DNA of 20,878 nt from DATFEN01 sp035691285 (GTDB taxonomy: Bacteria; Acidobacteriota; Vicinamibacteria; Fen-336), in NCBI GenBank assembly GCA_035691285.1, contig DASSJI010000253.1, forward strand, positions 1 to 20,878, read 5' to 3'. The notes below the pieces were generated by a model that saw nothing but the letters and a program-made list of their open reading frames with translations, did no database searches and was not told the DNA's origin. This document shows, in pieces, positions 1-6,255 of this stretch. Both the position numbers and the translations under genes were made by a program. Numbering within the stretch: position 1 is the first letter of the stretch; every line of letters starts with the position of its first letter.

Positions 1-344
1 CTGCAGCGGAGCAGGAGCGGCGTCGGCAGCGCACCCCTGGCGAGGCGATCGCCGAGCGTCTCCCCCTCCAGGTATTCCATGACGAGGTAATCGGTGTCGG
101 CTTCGTGCCCGACGTCGTACAGCGCGCAGATGTGGGCGTGCTGCAGGGACGACACGGTCTTCGCCTCACGCTCGAAGCGCTGCCGCCTCTCGGGTTCGGA
201 GGAAAAGTGCGGCGGCAGGACTTTGACCGCCACCGTGCGCTCGAGGCGCGTGTCGCGCGCCTTATAGACCTCGCCCATGCCCCCCGCGCCGACCGGCGCA
301 AGGATCTCGTAGGGTCCGAGGCGCGTCCCCGCGGCGAGGGCCAT
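1..344 (-). CDS. Serine/threonine protein kinase, N-terminal part (runs off the left edge)
   Basis: The reverse strand from the ATG at 344 gives an open frame of 114 codons to the window edge. It begins MALAAGTRLGPYEILAPVG and carries the glycine-rich loop GAGGMGEVYKARD, the VAVKVLP strand with the ATP-binding lysine, a conserved helix with FEREAKTVSSLQH, and the hinge DYLVMEYLEGETL. This is the N-lobe of a bacterial PknB-type (Hanks) kinase. Such kinases phosphorylate Ser/Thr of cytoplasmic proteins, and in Acidobacteriota they often carry C-terminal TPR, WD40-like or TolB propeller domains. That part lies outside the window, so the sensor domain is unknown. A good ribosome binding site (GAGAGGAG) lies 3 nt before the ATG and supports this start. 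The catalytic loop is not visible. The next gene upstream, on the same strand, is the deiodinase-like selenoprotein, 102 bp away; a functional link is not shown. Confidence 0.93.
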   Translation of the reverse strand, partial: MALAAGTRLGPYEILAPVGAGGMGEVYKARDTRLERTVAVKVLPPHFSSEPERRQRFEREAKTVSSLQHAHICALYDVGHEADTDYLVMEYLEGETLGDRLARGALPTPLLLRC

Positions 345-409
345 GGACTCCTCTCGGCTGAAAGGATTGGAACAGGCGCGATCTTGAACGATCGACCGGC
401 TTGGCGCAA

Positions 410-429
410 GGCGGGCGCGATGCGCCGCC
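410..429 (-). terminator. Weak hairpin after the selenoprotein gene, possible terminator
   Basis: An imperfect inverted repeat GGCG-(G)-GCGC-GAT-GCGC-CGCC lies 17 nt beyond the stop codon of the deiodinase-like gene. It forms eight G:C pairs with one bulge. There is no U-tract on the transcript side (only UUG follows), so intrinsic termination is uncertain. It could instead be a stability hairpin between this gene and the kinase gene. Confidence 0.28.
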
Positions 430-446
430 TATTGACCCGTGCCTCG

Positions 447-1106
447 CTAGCCGCCGGCGCCGGCCTCCCCGACGAGCGCCAGGAGCGCCTTCTCCGCCTC
501 CTCCGGATGGAATCCGAAAGGGCCCATGTCGCCCTTGTAGGCGATCCGGCCGCCCGGGCCGATGACGTAGATGCGTTCGGGCCAGGCGGCGAACGCCTTG
601 TCGGCGCGGTTGTCGATGGCGTCGATGGCCAGCGGCATGCGGTACTTCAGGCGCTCGACCAGGACCTTCGCCAGCTCCTTCCGCTCGTCGAAGGACCTGG
701 GCTGCTTGAAGAGGAGGTTCTCCTGCCGGTTCGACTCCATCTGCCACTCGTCCTCGGGGTGGGCCTCCGAGATGTAGACGGTGAGGAAGCTGGCCCGGTC
801 CCTGTGCGCGTCGTAGATTCGGTGAAGATCGCCGATCTTCTTGCGGAACGGCGGTCAGGTACAGCTCCCGAACACCAGGAACGCCGGCTTCTCGCGCCAC
901 AGCTCCGCGAGCCGGAGCGCGGAACCGTCGTACATCGTGAGCGCGAGGTCGGGCGCCGGGCCGCCGACGCCGAGCGCGCCTCGCTCGCGCCGATCGAACT
1001 CGTTGTAGCGCAGCACGCCGGCCTTCACGAGCTGGTACCAGGTGAAGAAGCCCGCCGCGGCGACGGCGACCGCGATCCCGGAGCCGATCAGCAGCCTTCT
1101 CTTCAT
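447..1106 (-). CDS. Deiodinase-family selenoprotein with in-frame TGA (Sec84), membrane-anchored thioredoxin fold
   Basis: Read from the ATG at 1106, this frame is open to the TAG at 447 except for one TGA at 855-857, giving 219 residues if TGA is read through. The TGA falls in VFGSCT-U-PPFRKK, the active-site signature of iodothyronine deiodinases (SCTUPPF), where U is the catalytic selenocysteine. The downstream part continues the family without a frame change: FLTVYISEAHPEDEW at about 107-121 matches the conserved YIEEAH block with its catalytic-region histidine (H116). RIYVIGPGGRIAYKGDMGPFGF follows, typical of the thioredoxin-like C-terminal half. Residues 5-27 are one hydrophobic segment, so the protein is probably anchored in the cytoplasmic membrane with the redox domain outside. 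Bacteria do not make thyroid hormone, so the substrate is unknown; a redoxin, peroxidase or dehalogenase-like role is possible. TGA is used as a normal stop by neighbouring genes, so general recoding is excluded. A conventional gene caller would split this into two pieces (855-1106 and 447-740). No strong ribosome binding site is visible. Confidence 0.9.
824..840 (-). promoter_or_regulatory. Candidate bacterial SECIS element (selenocysteine insertion hairpin)
   Basis: On the mRNA of the deiodinase-like gene a perfect hairpin GAAGAUC-GGC-GAUCUUC begins 14 nt after the TGA at 855-857. The 7-bp stem is closed by a 3-nt loop whose first two bases are G, and 21 nt lie between the UGA and the loop. 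Known bacterial SECIS elements sit in the coding region just downstream of UGA. They have a short apical loop starting with G and a UGA-to-loop spacing of about 16-37 nt. The hairpin would recruit SelB with Sec-tRNA. SelB binding is inferred, not shown. Confidence 0.8.
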
Positions 1107-1147
1107 GTGCGGGGCGACAGTTTACACTCAGCTCCCGAGGAGCGCCC

Positions 1148-2176
1148 ATGGACCCGATCCGCTACGCCGCCGCCGCCTGCCAGACGGACTTCCCCAACCC
1201 GGTCGAGCGCCGGCAGATGGCCGGGAACACCGACCGCATGCTCTGGATGATCGACCAGGCCGTGGCCGGCGCGGCGCCCTTCCTGCCGGTGCGCCTCGTG
1301 GTCTTCCCCGAGTTCGCCCACGCGGCTCCGGTGTTCGTGACGGCCGCGGAGCTCCACGAGAAGCTGGCGGTCGAGATCCCGAACGAGCACACCGACCGGA
1401 TCGCGAGCAAGGCGCGCGAGCACGGCCTCTACGTCCAGACCGGCTCGATGCTCGAGCGGGACCCCCGCTGGCCCGGCCACGTCTTCAACGCCACGTGCCT
1501 GATCGGACCCGAGGGCCTCCTGTACAGGTACCGCAAGGTCAACACCTGGCTCCCCTACGAGGTCCACACGAGCCCCCACGACCTCGACGGCTACGACGAG
1601 GCGCTCTTCCCGGTCGCCGAGACGCCCATCGGCCGCCTGGGCTGCGCGATCTGCTACGACTGGCTGTTCCCCGAAGCGATGCGGCAGCTCGCCGCGAACG
1701 GCGCCGAGGTGCTCATCCGCGTGTCGGCGTACATGGATCCCTGGGGCGCCACGGAGCCGATGGACTGGTGGACCCTCGTGAACCGCTGCCGCGCCCTCGA
1801 GAACACCGCGTTCGTCGTGGCCGCGAACCAGGGCGCGAGCCTGCGGCACTACCCGCCGTACTCCTGGCCCGGCGGCAGCATGGTCGTGGACTACGACGGG
1901 CGCATCCTCGCCCAGGCCTCGCCCGGCCCCGGCGAGCGCATCGTGACGGCGCCTGTCGACGTCACGGCGCTGCGGCACGAGCGTTCGGTCCGCACGGGAC
2001 ACCACATGCTCGCCCACCTGCGTACCGAGGCGTATCCGGTCTACGGCGGCCATCGCTACCCGCCGCGCCGGGCGAAAGGCGCTCCCTCGTACGAAGAGAA
2101 CCTGCGCCTCATCGAGGACGCCAAGAGCGGCCTCGCGCCGGCTCCTCAGGCCGAGGGCGCGCTCGAGAGGGGATAG
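1148..2176 (+). CDS. Carbon-nitrogen hydrolase (nitrilase superfamily amidase)
   Basis: A 342-residue protein with the complete nitrilase-superfamily catalytic triad: Glu55 in VVFPEF, Lys130 in YRYRKVN, and Cys169 in LGCAICYDWLFPE. It hydrolyses a non-peptide C-N bond (amide, carbamoyl or nitrile) through a thioester on the cysteine. It has no signal peptide, so it is cytoplasmic. The Trp/Tyr-rich segment around 175-215 (YMDPWGATEPMDWW) and the C-terminal extension of about 40 residues past the core are of no subfamily I can name, so the substrate is unassigned. The start is supported by CGAGGAGC ending 5 nt before the ATG. It diverges from the selenoprotein gene across only 41 bp. Its last 31 bp overlap the 3' end of the convergent binding-protein gene. 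Confidence 0.9.
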   Translation: MDPIRYAAAACQTDFPNPVERRQMAGNTDRMLWMIDQAVAGAAPFLPVRLVVFPEFAHAAPVFVTAAELHEKLAVEIPNEHTDRIASKAREHGLYVQTGSMLERDPRWPGHVFNATCLIGPEGLLYRYRKVNTWLPYEVHTSPHDLDGYDEALFPVAETPIGRLGCAICYDWLFPEAMRQLAANGAEVLIRVSAYMDPWGATEPMDWWTLVNRCRALENTAFVVAANQGASLRHYPPYSWPGGSMVVDYDGRILAQASPGPGERIVTAPVDVTALRHERSVRTGHHMLAHLRTEAYPVYGGHRYPPRRAKGAPSYEENLRLIEDAKSGLAPAPQAEGALERG

Positions 2177-3054
2177 GGCAAAGGCTCCGTCAGCGCCCGC
2201 AGGGGAAGCGGGCGCCCCGTGTCCCAGAACTGGCGGAGCTGGCGGATCGCCTCGCCGGTGTTCGCTGGAGTCGTGACGCTGGCGGTCAGTGTCCCGGCGT
2301 CGACGAGCCGAGCGCCGTATCCGGGACAGGCGTCGACGCCGAGCAGGCGGACCTTGGCGAACATCTCGCGGTGCGGGGCGCTCGCCAGGCGCTGCCAGGC
2401 GGCGCGCGCCCCCATGGCGATCTCGTCGCTCTGCGCCGCCACCACGCCGACGTTGATGCTGCGCGACCGGTACAGGCCGTACCACGAGTCGAACGCAGCG
2501 CCCCCGCCCGCCTCGGTCCAGTGTCCCGCCTCGGTCGTGTAGAGCGTCAGGTCGCGGCCCAGGGTCGAGCGCATCCCCGCGAGGCGCTCCACCGCGGCCG
2601 AGGACTTCTCGGGGCCGGTCACGCACAGCACCTCGCCGCTCGCAGGCAGGAGGGCCCTGACCTGGCGCCCCTGGATCTCGCCGATGCGCCGGTGATGGGT
2701 GCTGACGGTGCCGAACGGCACGCGGGTCCCCCACAGCCCCGCGTGGCTCTCGAGGCCGGGCGGCTCGATGTTGAGCAGGACCAGGCCCACGCTCCCGGCC
2801 AGCTCCTTGAGGATCAGCTCCGCGGACGAGATGCTCGCGGCCTCGACCACGACCGCGTCGACGGCCGCGGCCGAGCCGCGCACGCGTCCGCGGATCACGC
2901 GGAGGTGGTCGAAGCCCGGCGCCAGGACGACCTCCGCCTCGACGCCGGCGCGAGCCGCCTCGCTGCGGGCGTCCTGCTCCTGGAGGAGCTGGTAATGGTC
3001 CGTCTCGCCGCCCTCGCTCGCGCCCACGAGGACCACCAGAACTCGCCGCGTCAT
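2146..3054 (-). CDS. Periplasmic-binding-protein-like (sugar-type) substrate-binding domain protein
   Basis: A 302-residue protein that resembles type-I periplasmic binding proteins (Peripla_BP_4, ribose/LacI-like fold). It has an N-terminal strand RRVLVVLVGASEGG, alternating beta-alpha units, DAVVVEAAS and VGLVLLNIEPPGLE as lobe strands, VLCVTGPEKSSAAVERLAGM as the start of the second lobe, and VGVVAAQSDEIAMGARAAW as the typical 'dose of binding' strand-helix near the C-terminus. VRLLGVDACPG is equivalent to the family's V-G-x-D-G block. There is no signal peptide or DNA-binding domain, and no ABC permease or ATPase gene lies nearby, so a transport role is not supported. It may be a cytoplasmic ligand sensor. 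The 3' end overlaps the nitrilase gene by 31 bp, tail to tail. No strong ribosome binding site precedes the ATG. Confidence 0.75.
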   Translation of the reverse strand: MTRRVLVVLVGASEGGETDHYQLLQEQDARSEAARAGVEAEVVLAPGFDHLRVIRGRVRGSAAAVDAVVVEAASISSAELILKELAGSVGLVLLNIEPPGLESHAGLWGTRVPFGTVSTHHRRIGEIQGRQVRALLPASGEVLCVTGPEKSSAAVERLAGMRSTLGRDLTLYTTEAGHWTEAGGGAAFDSWYGLYRSRSINVGVVAAQSDEIAMGARAAWQRLASAPHREMFAKVRLLGVDACPGYGARLVDAGTLTASVTTPANTGEAIRQLRQFWDTGRPLPLRALTEPLPYPLSSAPSA

Positions 3055-3120
3055 GGTGAGGTAGTGTAGCTCGGGTCGGCCCGCCCTATTCCACGTACCC
3101 CAGGGCGCGCAGCTCCTCCA

Positions 3121-4221
3121 TCAGGGCGCCGGCTCGGACGGCGCGATCTGTCCGACGAACGCGAGCGGCTCTCCCTCGCTCACCGGCGGCGTGGCGACCA
3201 CGTAGAGGATCTCGCCCGCGAACGGCGCCCGCACCTCGGCGAGGGTCGCGCCGAAGGGGTCGCCGAGCCGGCCGACCAGCGCACCGGCCGTGACGCGCTG
3301 CGCCTTCTCCACCGCCGGACGCCACACACCGCTCGCGGGAGCCCGCAGCACCTCGCTGCGGTCGATCCAGACCGGTCTCGCGACCCGGGCGCTCGGCGCC
3401 TCCATGATCCCGAGCTGCGCCACCAGGCTCAGCGAGCCGCGCTCCTGCGCGGCAACCGAGGCCTCGTCGGTCAGGCCCAGGCCGCCGGACTCGACGGTGA
3501 GCGCCGGCTTTCCCCGGAGGATCGCCGTGTTCGAGGTGTACATGCTGCGGGCGAGGTCCTTCGGGCGCTCGCGGTCCAGCACGATGTAGTCGAGGCCGAA
3601 GGCGAGCGCCATCTCCTTCGAGGCCGCGTCCAGCCTGGGATCGCCCGAGATCTGCCAGTAGCTGTACGGCCGCAGCGACTCGTTGCCGTCCCCGCAGTGC
3701 AGGTCGGCGAGGTGCGTCGCCTTCTCGATCACCTGGGTCGTGATCGCGTGGGCGATCCGCTCGCTGTTCGTTCCGTCGGGCCGTCCCGGGTAGACGCGGT
3801 TGAGGTTCTTCCCGTCCGGCCCGTAGTAGATGCGCCGGCCGTAGAAGGCGGGAGGGTTGGCCATGTGCACGAGGATGACCGAGCCCGTCATGCGGCGCGG
3901 GTCGAGGCGGGAGACGACGCGCGGCAGCGCGACCACGGACGTGTACTCGTAGCCGTGCGTGCCGGCGATCAACGCGAGCACCGGCCCCGGCTTCGCGCCG
4001 TGGACGACGCTCACCGGGATGCGCGCGCCGGCGTCGACGCCGTCAGGCACCTCGATCCAGCCGGAGGCGGCCTCGCCGCGGCGGGCGGTGACGGAGCCCA
4101 CCGACAGCGCTTCCTCGGACGTGGTCCCCGTGCCCGCGGAGAGCGCCGCGCTTGCTGCCGGCGTCCCCTTCATGTTCAGCATCACGAGTGCCGCGAGCGC
4201 CAGCGCCGCGATCGTTCCCAT
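3121..4221 (-). CDS. Secreted succinylglutamate desuccinylase/aspartoacylase-family zinc hydrolase
   Basis: 366 residues with an N-terminal hydrophobic signal segment (about 3-25). The M14-like AstE/AspA domain carries zinc ligands His89 and Glu92 in IAGTHGYEYTS and His175 in LADLHCGDGN. DGKNLNRVYPG (136-146) is the family's substrate-binding loop, and Glu244 in ALTVESGG is the probable general base. Family members remove acyl groups from N-acyl amino acids or act as related amidohydrolases or carboxypeptidases. The export signal here suggests a periplasmic substrate. The C-terminal 90 residues (VWIDRSEVLRAPASGVW onward) resemble the lipoyl-like beta-barrel extension found in many bacterial AstE-like proteins. 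A strong AGGAGGAGG sits just before the ATG at 4221 and fixes the start. The stop TGA overlaps a possible 11-codon reading frame. Confidence 0.88.
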   Translation of the reverse strand: MGTIAALALAALVMLNMKGTPAASAALSAGTGTTSEEALSVGSVTARRGEAASGWIEVPDGVDAGARIPVSVVHGAKPGPVLALIAGTHGYEYTSVVALPRVVSRLDPRRMTGSVILVHMANPPAFYGRRIYYGPDGKNLNRVYPGRPDGTNSERIAHAITTQVIEKATHLADLHCGDGNESLRPYSYWQISGDPRLDAASKEMALAFGLDYIVLDRERPKDLARSMYTSNTAILRGKPALTVESGGLGLTDEASVAAQERGSLSLVAQLGIMEAPSARVARPVWIDRSEVLRAPASGVWRPAVEKAQRVTAGALVGRLGDPFGATLAEVRAPFAGEILYVVATPPVSEGEPLAFVGQIAPSEPAP

Positions 4222-4252
4222 GTCCTCCTCCTAGGCTTCGGTCCGGGTCCGA

Positions 4253-4633
4253 TCAGAGAGTCGCGAGCTTGAGGCCTTCCACACGCTCGAAGTGCTTCCG
4301 ATTGCGGGTCAGGAGGATCCCGTCGTGCTCCAGGACGATTCCGGCGATCAGGCTGTCCGCCATCCCGATCGTCTGGCCGCGCCGATCGAGGGTCCGCCGC
4401 ACGGCGGCGGCGCGGTCGGCGCCGGCGCGGTCGAGGGGAAGAGTCGTGAGCGGGTCGAGCAGTCGGCGCAGCAGACCATCGGTGGTCTGGTCGCGGGCGC
4501 CTGCCAGCAGCTCGAAACGCGTCACCACCGTGGTCCCGAAGGTCCGCGACTCCAACTCGACGGCAACGCGGCTCGCGGCGGGCTCGCGCCCGGCCAGGAA
4601 GTCGATCAGCACGTCCGAGTCGGCGACGATCAA
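4253..4633 (-). CDS. vapC: VapC-type PIN-domain ribonuclease toxin
   Basis: A 126-residue PIN domain. The acidic residues of the nuclease site are visible: Asp5 in IVADSDVLIDFLAG, Glu41 in FELLAG, Asp93 in GMADSLIAG, and a C-terminal LLTRNRKHFERV block with the conserved Asn and His-Phe. VapC toxins cleave RNA, often initiator tRNA or the rRNA sarcin-ricin loop, until neutralised by VapB. The ATG overlaps the stop of the upstream antitoxin gene by 4 nt, so translation is coupled. All key residues are present, so it should be active. The RNA target cannot be read from sequence. Confidence 0.94.
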   Translation of the reverse strand: MIVADSDVLIDFLAGREPAASRVAVELESRTFGTTVVTRFELLAGARDQTTDGLLRRLLDPLTTLPLDRAGADRAAAVRRTLDRRGQTIGMADSLIAGIVLEHDGILLTRNRKHFERVEGLKLATL

Positions 4634-4866
4634 CGCCAGCGCTCCCGGGCCGCCTTGACTCGGTCTTCGAGCTCCTTCGCATCAGCCTCCGAAAGGATGC
4701 CCTTGAGCCGGGCCGCACTGGCCCGCTCGCTGGTGACACCGAGGTTGGCCAGGTAGGCCTCCACCGCCTCCGCCACCAGGATAGAAAAGCCCTTGTGCCC
4801 CCTTTCAGCGGCGAGACGCAGGAGCATTGCCCGGTGCGCGTCGCTCAACTCGATCGTCGTGCGCAT
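4630..4866 (-). CDS. vapB: VapB-type ribbon-helix-helix antitoxin
   Basis: A 78-residue protein starting MRTTIELSDAHRAMLLRLAA, with a ribbon-helix-helix DNA-binding fold at about 1-45 (beta strand RTTIEL, then two helices). The charged C-terminal helix (SEADAKELEDRVKAARERWR) is the part that usually blocks the VapC active site. An in-frame ATG 24 nt further upstream exists. I chose 4866 because the family begins with this strand and because the upstream codons lie inside the predicted promoter spacer. The gene overlaps vapC by 4 nt. VapB normally binds its own promoter, and a perfect palindrome lies there. Confidence 0.9.
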   Translation of the reverse strand: MRTTIELSDAHRAMLLRLAAERGHKGFSILVAEAVEAYLANLGVTSERASAARLKGILSEADAKELEDRVKAARERWR

Positions 4867-4874
4867 GAAGCAGG

Positions 4875-4903
4875 AGCGTAACGTGCACATGCATGCATGT
4901 CAA
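4875..4903 (-). promoter_or_regulatory. vapBC promoter with palindromic operator, probably leaderless
   Basis: Reading the minus strand: a consensus -35 box TTGACA (4898-4903), a 17-nt spacer, and a -10-like TACGCT (4875-4880). The -10 ends 8 nt before the vapB ATG at 4866, so transcription should begin at or next to the start codon, giving a leaderless mRNA. No Shine-Dalgarno sequence is present, which agrees. The spacer and part of the -35 are covered by the perfect 14-bp palindrome ACATGCATGCATGT (4887-4900), a suitable site for the VapB ribbon-helix-helix dimer to repress its own operon. Confidence 0.65.
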
Positions 4904-4917
4904 CAACCCCTTGCGGA

Positions 4918-6219
4918 TCAGTGCGCGCGCCGATCCACGACGATGCGTCCTTCCTTCATCACGAACGCCACGCGGCGCATGGCCGCGACGTCGCTCAGCG
5001 GGTCGCCGTCGAAGGCCACGAGGTCGGCGGCGGTCCCGGGCTGGATCGCACCGACCTGGTCGCGCAGGTCCAGGAGGTCCGCGGCGAGGCCGGTGGCGGA
5101 TCGAAGCGCATCGAGAGGCTTCATCCCCTCCCGCACCATCGCCTGCAGCTCCTCGGCGTTGGTGCCGGGCATCTCGAAAGTGTCGGACCCCATGGCGATC
5201 TTCACGGGCGTCCGGAGCGCGGCGCGGAAGGCCGCGGCGTGGCGCTCGACGGTCGCCTGCAGCTTCGCGCGGTTCGCCGGCGAGATGGGGCCGAAGATCT
5301 TGCCGTCGCGCCAGTACTCGTAGACGAGGAGCGTCGGGACGTAGAAGACGCCTTTCTGCGCCATGAGCCGGAACGTGGCTTCCTCTACGTACAGGCCGTG
5401 CTCGATCGAGTCGGCGCCGGCCGCGACGGCCGCCCGGGCGCCCTCGTCGGAGTAGGTGTGTGCCGCGACCTTGACGCCGCCGGCGTGCGCCTCGTCGACG
5501 AGCGCGGAGAGCTCTTCGGCCGACCAGGTGCGCGCGCCGCTCAAGACGTCGCTGCGCGTCGCCCGCTTCTCGTACGACTCGACGTAGACCTTGATCACGT
5601 CGGCGCCCTGCTTCAGCAGCGTTCGAACCTGGCGGCGGACCGCCGCCACGCCGTCGGCCTCGTAGGCGATGGCCGGCGGAGGATGGTACGGCGAGTAGCC
5701 CGTGAGGCCGTACGAGCCCGTGGCCGCCACGGGCTGGATCGCTGCGAGGACCCGAGGCCCCGGAACCAGGCCGCGTTGGACCGCGTCGCGGAGCGCGACG
5801 TCCGCGAAGCCGGCTCCCTCGTTGCCGAGGTCCCTCACCGTCGTGATCCCCGCCTCGAGGGTCGCCCGGGCGTTGACCGTCGCGTGGATCGCGCGCAGCT
5901 CCGGGGTCTCCCTGAGGATCTGCTCGTCGTAGCCGCCCGGGTGCAGCGCGAGGTGGGTGTGCGTGTCGATCAGCCCGGGCAGCAGGATCCGGTCGGCCAG
6001 GTCCACGACTTGCGCGCCGGGAGGCGCAGCGAGACCCGCGCCCACCTCGGCGATCCGGCCTCCTCGGACCACGACCACGCGCGCCCCTTCCCGCACGGCC
6101 TGCCCGTCGAACAGCCGGGCGCAGCGGACGTGCGTCTCGGGCTCGGGCGCCTCGGCCCACGCCGCGCACGCGAGCGGGACGGCGACGAGCACCGCCCGGA
6201 CGGCGCCTGGGATCCGCAT
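4918..6219 (-). CDS. Secreted metal-dependent amidohydrolase (prolidase/imidazolonepropionase-like)
   Basis: 433 residues. Residues 1-22 are a signal peptide (hydrophobic stretch ending AAWA). The amidohydrolase fold follows: a beta-sandwich start ARLFDGQAVREGARVVV, the metal motif GLIDTHTH (His87, His89), Lys210 in ADVIKVYVES as the probable carboxylated bridging lysine, His254 in VAAHTYS, His274 in SIEHGLY, and Asp346 in MGSDTF. The ending GTAADLVAFDGDPLSD is the family's C-terminal sandwich signature. Relatives include Xaa-Pro dipeptidases and other cyclic-amide or dipeptide hydrolases. The exact substrate is not predictable, and location is inferred to be periplasmic. GGAGG 7 nt before the ATG supports the start. 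It lies 36 bp after the sulfatase-TPR gene on the same strand, so the two are probably cotranscribed. Confidence 0.92.
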   Translation of the reverse strand: MRIPGAVRAVLVAVPLACAAWAEAPEPETHVRCARLFDGQAVREGARVVVVRGGRIAEVGAGLAAPPGAQVVDLADRILLPGLIDTHTHLALHPGGYDEQILRETPELRAIHATVNARATLEAGITTVRDLGNEGAGFADVALRDAVQRGLVPGPRVLAAIQPVAATGSYGLTGYSPYHPPPAIAYEADGVAAVRRQVRTLLKQGADVIKVYVESYEKRATRSDVLSGARTWSAEELSALVDEAHAGGVKVAAHTYSDEGARAAVAAGADSIEHGLYVEEATFRLMAQKGVFYVPTLLVYEYWRDGKIFGPISPANRAKLQATVERHAAAFRAALRTPVKIAMGSDTFEMPGTNAEELQAMVREGMKPLDALRSATGLAADLLDLRDQVGAIQPGTAADLVAFDGDPLSDVAAMRRVAFVMKEGRIVVDRRAH

Positions 6220-6255
6220 TGGCGAACCTCCGTTCAGAGGATGATATGCCGTGCT

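Noticed and set aside
447..1106. Two separate truncated genes or a frameshifted pseudogene in the deiodinase region
   Set aside because: Both halves are in the same frame and join exactly at the selenocysteine site of a selenoprotein family, and a SECIS-like hairpin follows. One TGA is better explained by Sec insertion than by decay.
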